Assembly: GCA_965248855.1 (NCBI GenBank) | Contig: CBDFKQ010000011.1 | Span: forward strand, 124,001 to 188,000 | Source: CBDFKQ01 sp965248855 | GTDB lineage: Bacteria; Bacteroidota; Bacteroidia; Cytophagales; 172606-1 | Length of the DNA: 64,000 nt | Direction: 5' to 3' | Program-made: the position numbers and the translations under genes | Shown: positions 26,237-35,510 of the stretch, piece by piece | Layout: every line of letters starts with the position of its first letter | Position numbering within the stretch: position 1 is the stretch's first letter | Notes under the pieces: generated by a model | Told to the model about the DNA's origin: nothing | Seen by the model: the letters and a program-made list of their open reading frames with translations, nothing else | Database searches by the model: none

Positions 26237-26422
26237 ATTACTCTACGGATTAGAAATGAGTAGAAGTTGTTTAACAATGGTAATGATAAAACGATTTTTT
26301 TAGTAAATATCAAAAATATCTCGGAGATTATTTTTAGTTAAAGAAAAAATGTTTAAAACATATGTCAGAGAAACTTCGGCTCAAAAAAAAACCGTTGAGC
26401 TCATGAAGAGGCTCAACGGATA
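26237..26422. repeat. Dispersed REP-like repeat, copy E
   Basis: The left hairpin is eroded (only CTACGGAT remains), the core is divergent, and the inverted motif reads TATGTCAGAGAAACT. The right hairpin is strong: CCGTTGAGC (26392-26400) pairs with GCTCAACGG (26411-26419). The stem sequence differs from copies A-C but pairing is kept. Confidence 0.65.
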
Positions 26423-26451
26423 AGAAATGCAATCTACAAGTGATATAAAAA

Positions 26452-27597
26452 TTATACGATAAATGGGGATGGAGTTAATTGCCTTATTGATTCAAAGCTT
26501 GAAACTGCACTTATCATTTCAGCATTTCTTTCCAATACACCCATATGTGCACATGGCGAGAGCATTACTATTTTTGCATTTGGAATATTGTCGGCTATAT
26601 ATTGCCCTGCTTCTTTTTTTGTCAATTTATCTTTATCTCCCGTAATAACAAGCGTTGGAAGGCTTATTGAAGTTAAAGTATTGGTTGCATCATAATCAAA
26701 CATAGCCAGGCAACCTCTTGAAACAACATCTACAGAAGCTATGGTAGATAACAAAGCAGTCATGCTGAGTTGACCTCTTGTTTCAGTACCTGCAAACCCC
26801 GTTATGTGATTACTTATGTGCATAGACCCGTTAAAAAATTTCATCCAATTCATTAATTGATATATAGGAGCAAGGGCAATCATTACATGTAAAATAGGAG
26901 TTAATATTGGTTTTTGAATGGCAGTTAACAGTCCACTTAAAATTGAGGTTTTCACCGGGTTCGTATAAGTTGTATGAACAAGTATTAAGCCCGAAACTTT
27001 ATCGTAAAGTTGTTTGCCAAATAATTTGCAGGCAGTGAGGATAGTCATCCCACCAATACTATGACCTAAAAGAATAGGTTTTTTATTGCCACACAAGTCA
27101 ATAACACTGTCCAGATCCCGAGCGAATTTATCCAGAGAGTAATCTTTATTATCCGGCTTACCCGATTTACCCAAACCCGGCAAATCAACCAAAATTAATC
27201 GATACTTTGTTGAAAGGGCTTTTTTAAAATAATACCATTGCGTTGAGTTACTGCTCCATCCATGTAGCATTATAATAGGTTCAGCATCGGGAGATCCATA
27301 AAATTCTACATGGAGTGTATGTCCTTCCGGCCTTTCGATATCTTTGCTTTCATTGCTTCTTTCCATATTGGGTTCATCATTTCCCTTTTTTCCAAGCAAC
27401 CACCCAAATATAAATTTTCCTAAAGCAATTATAACTAAAATTACAATTGCGAATATCAGGCATCGTTTGGCATATTCATGATTGTATACGATATCCTTAT
27501 ATCTATACCATTCACGGAATAATAAGATATCTGCAGCTATTAAAGCTAAAGTAAAAAAATTGGCCAGGCCTGAGATTATTAATTGTAAAGGATGCAT
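26452..27597 (-). CDS. Membrane-anchored alpha/beta hydrolase
   Basis: 381 residues. Two N-terminal hydrophobic segments (about 8-26 and 46-70) precede an alpha/beta-hydrolase fold. It has the oxyanion region MLHGWSSNSTQW, the nucleophile elbow GHSIGG (Ser), the acid in VITGDKDKLT and the catalytic His in SPCAHMGVLE. DLPGLGKSGKP is also typical. All triad residues are present. It is likely an esterase, lipase or similar acting at the inner membrane; the substrate is unknown. Transcribed alone. Confidence 0.88.
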   Translation of the reverse strand: MHPLQLIISGLANFFTLALIAADILLFREWYRYKDIVYNHEYAKRCLIFAIVILVIIALGKFIFGWLLGKKGNDEPNMERSNESKDIERPEGHTLHVEFYGSPDAEPIIMLHGWSSNSTQWYYFKKALSTKYRLILVDLPGLGKSGKPDNKDYSLDKFARDLDSVIDLCGNKKPILLGHSIGGMTILTACKLFGKQLYDKVSGLILVHTTYTNPVKTSILSGLLTAIQKPILTPILHVMIALAPIYQLMNWMKFFNGSMHISNHITGFAGTETRGQLSMTALLSTIASVDVVSRGCLAMFDYDATNTLTSISLPTLVITGDKDKLTKKEAGQYIADNIPNAKIVMLSPCAHMGVLERNAEMISAVSSFESIRQLTPSPFIV

Positions 27598-27774
27598 GAG
27601 ATTTAAGTTTTTTACCTCTTTCTCAAATAACTATGCCGGCACATTTAGCTTTAAAAAGTTAATCTTTTATTTGTTCTTAATAAATAATTGAAACAGGCAT
27701 TTAAGTATTAGATAATTTATCAGAAAAAGAACAAAAAATGAAAACTATAATAAAAGAAAGCAAGAATTGGAAGG

Positions 27775-28090
27775 TGTAAGCCTGAAATTCCGGCGGGCGT
27801 GTGGTGGGTATGTGCGCGGACAGCATTCGGAATTTCTTGATTTATTTGGTTACTTTTTTCATCAAGTATCTAAACATTTGAAATTCTAAATCCCCTGAAG
27901 TAACTTGTCAAGCTAGCAGTGCCAAAGCAAAACCGTCTTTTTCAATGGTGTTATACGAACCCGCCATCAAGTTTGGTTATGTTCTTTTAATAGAAATCCA
28001 TTTGGTGGCCAATAAATCAGGACCCCGTTTAAGAGCTTATAGGAATCTGGAAAGAACAAATGCACTGCTTTTTATACTTTAAATTTTAAA
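27775..28090 (+). ncRNA. Candidate IS110 bridge RNA region
   Basis: About 300 bp of non-coding DNA precede the transposase start, as expected for IS110 elements whose bridge RNA is encoded in the left end. It begins with a clear stem GAAATTCCG (27784-27792) / CGGAATTTC (27828-27836) around a 35-nt GC-rich loop. More short stems follow, such as ATGGTG/CGCCAT near 27940-27970. The GC content contrasts with the AT-rich surroundings. Exact RNA ends and loop guides cannot be assigned by eye. Confidence 0.4.
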
Positions 28091-28093
28091 AGC

Positions 28094-29404
28094 ATGACAC
28101 ACAAAAAAGCATTTCCCATTATTTCTCCTAATGCTGCCGGGATTGACATTTCCAGTAAAGAGCATTTTGTAGCTGTAAACCCTGATTTATCAGAACCTAT
28201 AAAAGCTTTTGGTGCTTTTACAGAAGATTTGGAAACCCTTGTAGCATGGTTAAAAGAATGCAAGGTAGATACAGTAGCCATGGAAGCCACTGGAATTTAC
28301 TGGGTGAGTCTGTTTCTCATGATTCAGGAAGCAGGGATAGATGTATTGCTAGTTACAGCCAAACATGTAAAAAATGTAAAAGGTAAAAAGACTGACATTA
28401 GCGATGCAGAATGGATCAGGCAATTACATAGCTGCGGTTTATTGTCTTCCGGCTTTCAACCCGATGGCTTTACCAGAAAACTAAGAACCTATGTTCGTCA
28501 TAGGAAAAATTTAATAGAAATGTCGGCTACTCATGTGCGCATGATGCAGAAAGCTTTTGAACAAATGAATGTAAAACTTCAACATGTCATCGCAGACATT
28601 ACCGGAAAATCAGGTAGAGAAATAATAGAAAGCATTCTAAAAGGCGAACGGGATGTGGAAAAACTAACAGCCTTGTGTGATAACCGCATCCGAAGAGAAA
28701 AGAAAGAATCAATAAAAAAATCGCTGAATGGAATTTGGAAGGAAGAACATCTTTTTGAACTGGAACAAAGTTATAATATGTATAAAACATACTGTGCAAG
28801 CATTATAGATTGCGATAAAAAGATAGAAGAACACTTAAAAACCTTAGTTAATGAAGAAGAATTAGAAGAAAAGAAACAAAATGGAAAGAGGAATAAAAAT
28901 GACATAAATTTGGGAAATATCAATCTGGCTACGATAACAAGCGTGGATTTAACGGAGATATTTGGCATTACCGATTCAAATGCGATAGGGATTATTAGTG
29001 AGATTGGACTTGATATGAGTAAGTGGCCCACGGTGAAACATTTTACATCCTGGCTCAACCTAGCCCCCAATAATAAAATTTCAGGGGGAAAAATATTAAG
29101 CAGCAAAATCCCAAAAAAGAAGAATAGAGCTGGTCAGGTATTTAAATTGGCAGCTTATTCTATTCAAAGAAGTAATAACTGGCTATCACATTTCTATAAA
29201 AAAATAAAAAGCAAGAAAGGAACACCAAAAGCAATAGTAGCAACAGCAAGAAAAATAGCAGTAATCTTTTATAAGATGTTGAAAGATAAAGTTAAATTTG
29301 AACCAATGCGAAATGAAGTATATGAAAAACAGTTTAAAGAAAAGCAAATTAACAGATTGAACAAGCAAGCAAAGGCACTTGGCTTACAGCTAGTTAGAGT
29401 CTAG
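28094..29404 (+). CDS. IS110-family transposase
   Basis: 436 residues. The N-terminal DEDD RuvC-like domain has Asp18 (AAGIDISSKEH), Glu64 (AMEATGIYW), and Asp101/Asp104 (KKTDISDAEWI). The central region is a coiled coil. The C-terminal Tnp2 domain contains ITDSNAIGIISEIG and NLAPNNKISGGKIL, the latter holding the catalytic Ser region. All catalytic residues are present and the length is normal. In studied members this recombinase inserts the element using a bridge RNA from the non-coding end. Confidence 0.95.
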   Translation: MTHKKAFPIISPNAAGIDISSKEHFVAVNPDLSEPIKAFGAFTEDLETLVAWLKECKVDTVAMEATGIYWVSLFLMIQEAGIDVLLVTAKHVKNVKGKKTDISDAEWIRQLHSCGLLSSGFQPDGFTRKLRTYVRHRKNLIEMSATHVRMMQKAFEQMNVKLQHVIADITGKSGREIIESILKGERDVEKLTALCDNRIRREKKESIKKSLNGIWKEEHLFELEQSYNMYKTYCASIIDCDKKIEEHLKTLVNEEELEEKKQNGKRNKNDINLGNINLATITSVDLTEIFGITDSNAIGIISEIGLDMSKWPTVKHFTSWLNLAPNNKISGGKILSSKIPKKKNRAGQVFKLAAYSIQRSNNWLSHFYKKIKSKKGTPKAIVATARKIAVIFYKMLKDKVKFEPMRNEVYEKQFKEKQINRLNKQAKALGLQLVRV

Positions 29405-29664
29405 TTACTTAAGAGGAAAAAAGTGACAAACTAATAAGGGCCAAAATCTTGCTTTTTGTGGATGTAAATGGCAGATAGCCAATATAAATTAAATGCCTAT
29501 TTTTATTAAATATATTTTCTCAATACTAAAACTTCGAATAAATTATAACTTTTTGATTTAAGAAATGTTGATCCAATTATAATTGCAAGTTTCTATTTTA
29601 TTATGAAAGAAATTAGGCATTGTTAAATAGCAAAGGATTGAAAATAAAATATTAAATTAAACAA
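29405..29664. other. Gene-free stretch right of the IS110 element
   Basis: Contains the right end of the IS (to about 29455) and AT-rich sequence without coding potential. Confidence 0.4.
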
Positions 29665-29696
29665 AAAAAGATGCCCGCTTCCGCAGGCATCTTTTT
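29665..29696 (-). terminator. Terminator of the band 7 gene
   Basis: An 11-bp stem AAAAAGATGCC/GGCATCTTTTT (29665-29675, 29686-29696) with a 10-nt loop, 20 bp after the minus-strand stop. Confidence 0.8.
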
Positions 29697-29715
29697 CAAA
29701 TAAAAAAAATAAAAG

Positions 29716-30636
29716 TTATTTGGGTTTACTTATAATAGACATCATTTGTTGCATGGTTTTTTGCATGTTATCTGCCGAGCCATCCAAGAAAATAGTATTT
29801 CCTTTGCCGTTTTCAGCGAAGTGTTTAATAGCTTCCATCCACATTGAAAACAAAATTACATTTGTATCAAGGTTAGCTTCCTGCATTTCTTTTGCAGCGC
29901 CGGCCATACCAATTGCAACTTCCTGACGGAATAAAGCAACGCCCTGGCCTCTCAATCTTGCTGCTTCTCTTTCCGCTTCAGCAGAAATTTTAATTGCGTT
30001 TCCTTCTGCTTCTGCTGCTTTTGTTTTAGTAATCAATAAGGCCTGACCTTCATTTTCAGCAGCAGCTTTTAAATTGTTAGAGGCCACCACCTGCGCCATA
30101 GATTTCATAATTGCATCATCAAAAGTGATATCATTCAACTGTAAATCAATTAAATGGAATCCCCAGCCTTCTAAGGTATGATCAAGATTAAGTTTTACGT
30201 CTCCAACAATTTCACCTCTTAAAGATAATACTTCCGATTGTTTTTTAGTAGCCACAAAACCCCTGATATTTCCTTCCACAGTTCTGATAAGTGCCTGCAT
30301 AAAACTTCTGTCATCAACGAATTTAAAAGCAACATTTTTAATGATTTCTTCATTGTTACTCAGTACAGAATATAAAATCATGGCTTTAAAATAAACATTG
30401 GCCTGATCCTGAGTTGTGGCTTGAAATTCCATTTCAGCTGAACGATTTTGTATAGATATTTTCCTATACATAGTTTCGATAAATGGAATTTTAAAATTTA
30501 AACCTGCATTCATTACTCTTCTGTATTTTCCAAATACTGTAATAACAGCTACATTACCTTGTTGAACTGTAACAAAGCATGAGAATACTACAAAAAGTAT
30601 AATTATAAAAGGCAATAAACTTAGAATTGTGGACAT
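29716..30636 (-). CDS. SPFH/band 7 domain membrane protein
   Basis: 306 residues. An N-terminal membrane helix (LLPFIIILFVVFSCFVTV) is followed by the band 7 core (QQGNVAVITVFGKYRRVMNAGLNFKIPFIE, then ATTQDQANVYFKAMILY). It ends with an Ala/Glu-rich helical stretch (KTKAAEAEGNAIKISAEAEREAARL) typical of stomatin/HflK-like scaffolds. These form membrane microdomain oligomers. No NfeD partner is adjacent. It ends at its own terminator. Confidence 0.9.
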   Translation of the reverse strand: MSTILSLLPFIIILFVVFSCFVTVQQGNVAVITVFGKYRRVMNAGLNFKIPFIETMYRKISIQNRSAEMEFQATTQDQANVYFKAMILYSVLSNNEEIIKNVAFKFVDDRSFMQALIRTVEGNIRGFVATKKQSEVLSLRGEIVGDVKLNLDHTLEGWGFHLIDLQLNDITFDDAIMKSMAQVVASNNLKAAAENEGQALLITKTKAAEAEGNAIKISAEAEREAARLRGQGVALFRQEVAIGMAGAAKEMQEANLDTNVILFSMWMEAIKHFAENGKGNTIFLDGSADNMQKTMQQMMSIISKPK

Positions 30637-30721
30637 AGTAATGAGGTTTTAAGGGTTTCCCAAATATATAATAAAAGAAAGCATGATTAAAAAAATATTT
30701 ACCGGTGAAATTTTGTAAAAA

Positions 30722-31879
30722 TTAAATTTCAAATTTAAACCACTTCTCATCACTCTTTCCTGCATTTATTACATTTTCAATAAAAGCCATTCCTCTCACA
30801 CCATCATTAATAGTAGGAAAATCTAAAATTGGGTCGGCTTGCTTATTTTCCAATCGCGCTTGTACTGCTTTTGCGAAATTTCTATAAATATTTGCAAAGG
30901 CTTCCAAATATCCTTCAGGATGGCCGGGAGGCGGAATGCGAATGTGAGCCATTGCAGAGGCAGATAATTGACCAACACCGGTTCTATAAATTTGTCGTGG
31001 TTGATCGAGCCATGTAGCTATTAAAGAATTTGGTTCTTCCTGTCGCCAGGTTAAACCACCTTTTTCACCGTATATTCTAATATTTAGTCCATTTTCTTCA
31101 CCCGCCGATATCTGGCTTGCATGTAAAATACCTTTAGCACCATTATTAAAATGCAAAAGTAAATTCCCGTCATCATCCAATTTTCTTCCCTCTACATAAG
31201 TGGTAATATCTGCACATATTTCTGTTATTTCTAAGCCTGTAATGTATTCAGCAAGGTTTTCGGCGTGCGACCCTATATCACCCATACACCCCGCTACACC
31301 GGATTTGGTTGGGTCGGTTCTCCAATCCGCCTGTTTGTTATCGCCATTTTTTTCAAGTGGTGTTGATAACCATCCCTGCGAATATTCTACAATAATTTTT
31401 CTTATATTCCCGATTTTTCCTTCACTTATCATTGCTTTGGCTTGTTTCACCATTGGATATCCGGTATAGTTATGTGTAAGGGCGAAAATCAACCCGGTTT
31501 TCTCAACTATTTTTTTTAATTCCTTTGCTTCATCAAGCGAAAAACAAACTGGTTTGTCGCAGACCACATGAAATCCATTTTCCAATGCCATTTTTGCGGG
31601 TGCAAAGTGAACATTATTTGGCGTAACAATAGAAACAAAATCCATCCTTATATTTTCCGGCAATTCTTTTTCTTTTAGAATCATCTCTTCAAATGAACCA
31701 TAGGTACGGTTTTCGGGTAGGAAAAATTCTTTACCCGAAGCCTTGGATCTTTCGGGATTGCTGCTAAAAGCACCGCATACCATTTCTATTTGACCATCTA
31801 TTGCAGCAGCTATTCTGTGTACACCACCTATAAATGCACCTTGCCCACCTCCAATCATCCCCATTCTAATTTTTCTCAT
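30722..31879 (-). CDS. Gfo/Idh/MocA family oxidoreductase
   Basis: 385 residues. The Rossmann motif is GMIGGGQGAFIGGVH (residues 7-21). DKP at 108-110 replaces the common EKP, a variant seen in part of the family. CMGDIGSHAENL carries the expected active-site His. It shares the late segments (GDIGSH, EYITGL, HLRF-like strand) with the paralogue at 2678-3826. It is a predicted cytoplasmic NAD(P)-dependent sugar or cyclitol dehydrogenase with unknown substrate. Confidence 0.9.
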   Translation of the reverse strand: MRKIRMGMIGGGQGAFIGGVHRIAAAIDGQIEMVCGAFSSNPERSKASGKEFFLPENRTYGSFEEMILKEKELPENIRMDFVSIVTPNNVHFAPAKMALENGFHVVCDKPVCFSLDEAKELKKIVEKTGLIFALTHNYTGYPMVKQAKAMISEGKIGNIRKIIVEYSQGWLSTPLEKNGDNKQADWRTDPTKSGVAGCMGDIGSHAENLAEYITGLEITEICADITTYVEGRKLDDDGNLLLHFNNGAKGILHASQISAGEENGLNIRIYGEKGGLTWRQEEPNSLIATWLDQPRQIYRTGVGQLSASAMAHIRIPPPGHPEGYLEAFANIYRNFAKAVQARLENKQADPILDFPTINDGVRGMAFIENVINAGKSDEKWFKFEI

Positions 31880-31927
31880 TGTTAAATTTAATTTTGTTAT
31901 ACAAATATTAAGTTCAGGTTATTAATT

Positions 31928-32578
31928 TTAAGGCGCCAGCCGTTCAATTAACCAATCGTTTTCATTTTTTAAAAATAAAATTCTATCGTGCAATCTGCTT
32001 GGTCTGCCTTGCCAAAATTCAATGCTATCAGCTGATACAATATAACCACCCCAATCCTCGGGCAATGGAATTTCTTTATTTTCGAATAACTTATTAAATT
32101 TTTCTGTTTCCGAAATTAAAAAATCGTTTTCAATTATTTTGCTTTGAGGAGAAACCCAAGCACCTACCTGACTGGCACGCGGTCTGCTGTGAAAATACTT
32201 TTCCGAAACTTCCCTGCTTACTTTCTCTGCTTTACCATTTATCCTCACTTGCCTTTCTAACTCCGGCCAATGGAACGAAAGCGCAACATTAGGATTGTTT
32301 TTTATATCCATTCCTTTTTTACTTTCATAATTAGTAAAAAAAGTAAATCCTTTTTCATTAAAATCTTTAAGTAAAACAATTCTACCGGTGGGTTTTCCAT
32401 TTTTAGCAACCGTACTGAGGTGCATGGCTGTAGGTTCCGGAAGTTTTGCTTCTATTGCTTCTTTTATCCATTTATCAAATAATAAGAAAGGGTTTCTCTC
32501 TATTTTTTGAATATCTAAATATTGTAATGAATAATCTTTTCTAATATTTTTTAAGGAAAAATCAGAATCTTTAAGCAT
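31928..32578 (-). CDS. pdxH: Pyridoxine/pyridoxamine 5'-phosphate oxidase
   Basis: 216 residues, the usual length. It opens with IRKDYSLQYLD, then PFLLFDKWIKEAIEAKLPEPTAMHLSTV and GRIVLLKDFNEKGFTFFTNYESKKG (FMN-binding). VSREVSEKYFHSRPRASQVGAWVSPQSK and the C-terminal EFWQGRPSRLHDRI plus RLAP ending are PdxH signatures. It oxidises PNP/PMP to PLP with FMN, in vitamin B6 metabolism. 49 bp separate it from the Gfo/Idh/MocA gene on the same strand. Confidence 0.96.
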   Translation of the reverse strand: MLKDSDFSLKNIRKDYSLQYLDIQKIERNPFLLFDKWIKEAIEAKLPEPTAMHLSTVAKNGKPTGRIVLLKDFNEKGFTFFTNYESKKGMDIKNNPNVALSFHWPELERQVRINGKAEKVSREVSEKYFHSRPRASQVGAWVSPQSKIIENDFLISETEKFNKLFENKEIPLPEDWGGYIVSADSIEFWQGRPSRLHDRILFLKNENDWLIERLAP

Positions 32579-32656
32579 ATTTATTTAAAATAATTGAAAT
32601 AAAAATTTTAATTTGAACAAAAGTAACTATTTTAATTATTGGTTTTTAAATATTGA

Positions 32657-32687
32657 ATTGCAGATAATTGAGTTTTTGTTATTTTTG
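32657..32687 (+). promoter_or_regulatory. Putative promoter of the DUF349 gene
   Basis: TTG at 32658-32660 is 19 bp from TATTTTTG (32680-32687), matching the Bacteroidota TTG-N19-TAnnTTTG pattern. The start codon follows 27 bp later. Confidence 0.5.
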
Positions 32688-32714
32688 CGAATATAATTTA
32701 TTATAATCATTGAA

Positions 32715-34508
32715 ATGGAATTAGAAAAAGAGGCAGAAGGTAATAGGGAAGAATTAATAAAAAGCATGGAACCTATTGAAAAAGAAACTGTTGAAGAGCA
32801 AATCGATTATAAAGATTTTAAAAAGGAAGATTTTGCAAATTTTGCAGAAAAACTTTTAAAAGAATCCGATATAAAGAAAATCGAAGCACTGGTAAAACCA
32901 CTTAAGGTTTCTTTTGATGAATTAAAAGAGCATGAAAAGCAACATGCTCTACAAAAGTTTATTGAAGAAGGTGGAGCAGAAGGCGATTTTGAACTTAAAA
33001 ATGATGAATTCACTACTCGATTTGAACAGGCATTCCGTTCACTTAAGGAGAGGAAATATAAACTGATTCAGGAACAGGAAAAGTTAAAAAGTCAAAATCT
33101 TGCAACAAAACAAGAGCTTTTAGAAAAATTGCGCCATTTGGTTGACAGTGAAGAAACTCACGATAGTTTTTTGATATTCAAACAAATTCAACAACAATGG
33201 AAAAGCGTAGGTAATTTACCCGTTGGTAATCTTAAAGATTTGTGGGCAAGCTACGAATCATTAGTAGAAAGGTATTTAAGTAACAGAAGTATATACAGGG
33301 AATTAAAGGAACTGGATCAAAAAAAGAATGCTATACTAAAAGCAGAATTATGCGAAAGAGCAGAAAAACTTGCTGAGCAGGAAATTACCGGAAATCAAAT
33401 GCGAGACCTAAACGACTTGCATGAAGAATACAAACACATTGGCCCCGCAACAAAAGAAGAACAAGAAAAACTTTGGCAAAGGTTTAAATTGGCATCCGAC
33501 AAACTTTATGACAAACGCCGTAAGCAGCTGGATGGTTTAAAAGGCCAAATGGATGAAAATTATTTGTCAAAAATATCTATAATAGAACAAATTGAACAAA
33601 ACTATTCTAATTATACCTCCGATAAAATTAATGAATGGAATGACAAAACTAAAGAACTTTTAGATTTACAAAAAAGGTGGGAAGCTGTTGGAAATCTTTC
33701 TCGTGAAAAGGCTAAGGAGGTAAGTAAAAGATTTTGGAATTCATTTAAACAATTTTTTAATAATAAGGCTGAATTTTTTAGAAAATTAGAAGAATTCAGA
33801 GAAAAGAATCTGCAAGAGAAAATTAAATTGTGTGAAGAAGCAGAGGCATTAAAAGAAAATTCCGATTTTGATAAAACTGCAGATAAAATTAAATCTTTAC
33901 AAAAAAGATGGAAAGATATTGGTCCTGTTCCTGAGAAACAACGTAATTCAGTTTTTGATCGTTTCAAAGCTGCCTGTGATGAATTTTTCAATAACAAGCG
34001 CGGTAAATTAAAAGAGGCAGAGGAAGAATATGAGCAAAATTTAAAAATCAAAGAAGGTATTTGCGAAGAAATAGAAAAGCTTATTGAGGAAAAAAGCAGT
34101 TCTATTCCTGATTTGAAAAAATTGCAAGTTGCATATAACAATGCCGGTTTTGTTCCAAGAAAAGATATGGAGGCAATTCGCAACAGATATAGTTCTCTGG
34201 TAGAAAAATTTTTAGAAAGTATTTCTTTAAAGAAGGAAGAAAAGGATACATATCGTTTGCAAATGGATATTGAATCTGCACAATCTGATCCTCAGGCTAA
34301 AAAGAAAATTGAAAAACAAGAAATTGTATTGCGAAAAAAATTGACTCAATTAGAAAATGATGTTGCAGTTTGGCAAAATAACAGAGAGTTTTTTGCACGT
34401 TCTAAAAATGCAGACGCCATGTTAAGCGATTTTAATAAAAAAATTAAAGATGCTGAAATGGAGATCGAATCAATAAAAAAACAAATAAAATTGATGTTTG
34501 TTTCATAA
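32715..34508 (+). CDS. DUF349-repeat protein
   Basis: 597 residues, almost entirely charged helices. The DUF349 repeat (a W-x-x-[IV]-G-P/N loop followed by an [L/W]W-x-[RS]-F helix) appears at least five times: QQWKSVGNLP, EEYKHIGPAT..LWQRF, KRWEAVGNLS..KRFWNSF, KRWKDIGPVP..FDRF and VAYNNAGFVP. It ends in a Lys/Glu coiled coil. It is a cytoplasmic protein common in Bacteroidota. The role is not established. Confidence 0.92.
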   Translation: MELEKEAEGNREELIKSMEPIEKETVEEQIDYKDFKKEDFANFAEKLLKESDIKKIEALVKPLKVSFDELKEHEKQHALQKFIEEGGAEGDFELKNDEFTTRFEQAFRSLKERKYKLIQEQEKLKSQNLATKQELLEKLRHLVDSEETHDSFLIFKQIQQQWKSVGNLPVGNLKDLWASYESLVERYLSNRSIYRELKELDQKKNAILKAELCERAEKLAEQEITGNQMRDLNDLHEEYKHIGPATKEEQEKLWQRFKLASDKLYDKRRKQLDGLKGQMDENYLSKISIIEQIEQNYSNYTSDKINEWNDKTKELLDLQKRWEAVGNLSREKAKEVSKRFWNSFKQFFNNKAEFFRKLEEFREKNLQEKIKLCEEAEALKENSDFDKTADKIKSLQKRWKDIGPVPEKQRNSVFDRFKAACDEFFNNKRGKLKEAEEEYEQNLKIKEGICEEIEKLIEEKSSSIPDLKKLQVAYNNAGFVPRKDMEAIRNRYSSLVEKFLESISLKKEEKDTYRLQMDIESAQSDPQAKKKIEKQEIVLRKKLTQLENDVAVWQNNREFFARSKNADAMLSDFNKKIKDAEMEIESIKKQIKLMFVS

Positions 34509-34523
34509 TTATTATATCAACTA

Positions 34524-34553
34524 TTGCAGATTAATTTTTTTTAAATACCTTTG
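34524..34553 (+). promoter_or_regulatory. Promoter of tRNA-Thr
   Basis: TTG (34524-34526), 19 bp, TACCTTTG (34546-34553): an exact Bacteroidota consensus. The tRNA starts 19 bp downstream. Confidence 0.65.
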
Positions 34554-34571
34554 CACTCGCAATTAGCAAAA

Positions 34572-34644
<73 letters not shown>

Positions 34645-34657
34645 CATTTAAAAATTT

Positions 34658-34690
34658 AAAACCCACTTTTTCAAAAAGAAAGTGGGTTTT
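34658..34690 (+). terminator. Terminator after tRNA-Thr
   Basis: A 12-bp stem AAAACCCACTTT/AAAGTGGGTTTT (34658-34669, 34679-34690) followed by T residues. Confidence 0.8.
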
Positions 34691-34779
34691 TTAATGCCTA
34701 TAGCTATATTTGTCCAATAAACCCAATAGTAAACAGGAACAAAAGAAAGAGATAGGCATTAATGCAAGTTCTGTTAAGA

Positions 34780-35345
34780 AGCATAGAAATAAACAGAATT
34801 AAGAAAATTACTATCCCTACATATCTCTACAAGAAGCAAGAAAAGACTTTTTTAACTGTAGAGGAGCCTAATGAAGCTGCAATATTTAAAATTAGACAGT
34901 AAGTCTTTAATAGAGGTGAAGGATTGTTTTATTGCTGCCTGTTATTCCGGGTTAGCTTTAAATGAACAAAAATGATTTCTCCTGAAAATATTGAAAGAGA
35001 CATAAACGGCAAGTATTGATAAAATTAATAAGAGGAAAAAGAGAAAAGTTTAATCCGTCTCCAATATATATTCCTATTTTAAAACCTTTTCAAAATATTT
35101 TAGATAAGCATAAGTATAAGGATAATGATTACTGCTAACATCAAAATAAGTGCCTTCCCGTTCTAGCCAATGCTACATATAACAAAGTGATTAAAGAGCT
35201 CGCTAAGCTTGCAAATATTGATAAACACCTAACTAAGGATGGCTACTCCAATGACATTAAAGAGATTACAAGCGTAAGAAATAGAGAGGGAGTTTGGAAA
35301 GTATTTGAAAGAAGGATATTTAATTTTGAAAGAAGGGGTTTATAG
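34780..35345 (+). pseudogene. Decayed phage-type tyrosine recombinase (integrase)
   Basis: Fragments in several frames follow the order of Bacteroidota tyrosine integrases: LTVEEPNEAAIFKIRQ, SLIEVKDCFIAACYSGLALNEQK (start of the catalytic domain), KFNPSPIYIPILKPFQNILDKHKYK, and LPVLANATYNKVIKELAKLANIDKHLT. Stops and shifts separate them. After the last fragment the expected HxxRH helix and the catalytic Tyr cannot be found. It is degraded and truncated. Its position beside tRNA-Thr supports its role in inserting the island. Confidence 0.7.
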
Positions 35346-35510
35346 TTTAAAAGAAGGTTGATAAGGGGTATGAGGATGGCGGGGGTAATTTTATGAATTG
35401 AATGTGTGATTTAGTAATCTGCATTCTATATTAAAAAAATAAAATAAAATTTAGTTTTCATAAATAAAAAATAATATGTTTAAAGCATCTTTCCAACTAA
35501 ACTTTATTTT

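Larger units (their letters stand above)
27757..29455 (+). mobile_element. IS110-family insertion sequence
   Basis: The element carries one DEDD transposase (28094-29404) with a long, comparatively GC-rich non-coding left flank. Ends are tentative: AAAGCAAGA-ATTGG at 27757-27770 and its inverted counterpart AAAGCAAGATTTTGG (read on the minus strand) at 29441-29455. IS110 members generally lack long terminal repeats and make no target duplication, so exact ends need comparison with another copy. The transposase is intact, so it could be active. Confidence 0.65.

Noticed and set aside
29405..29715. Bridge RNA downstream of the IS110 gene (IS1111 style)
   Set aside because: Only ~50 bp separate the stop from the presumed right end, too short; the structured non-coding region is upstream.
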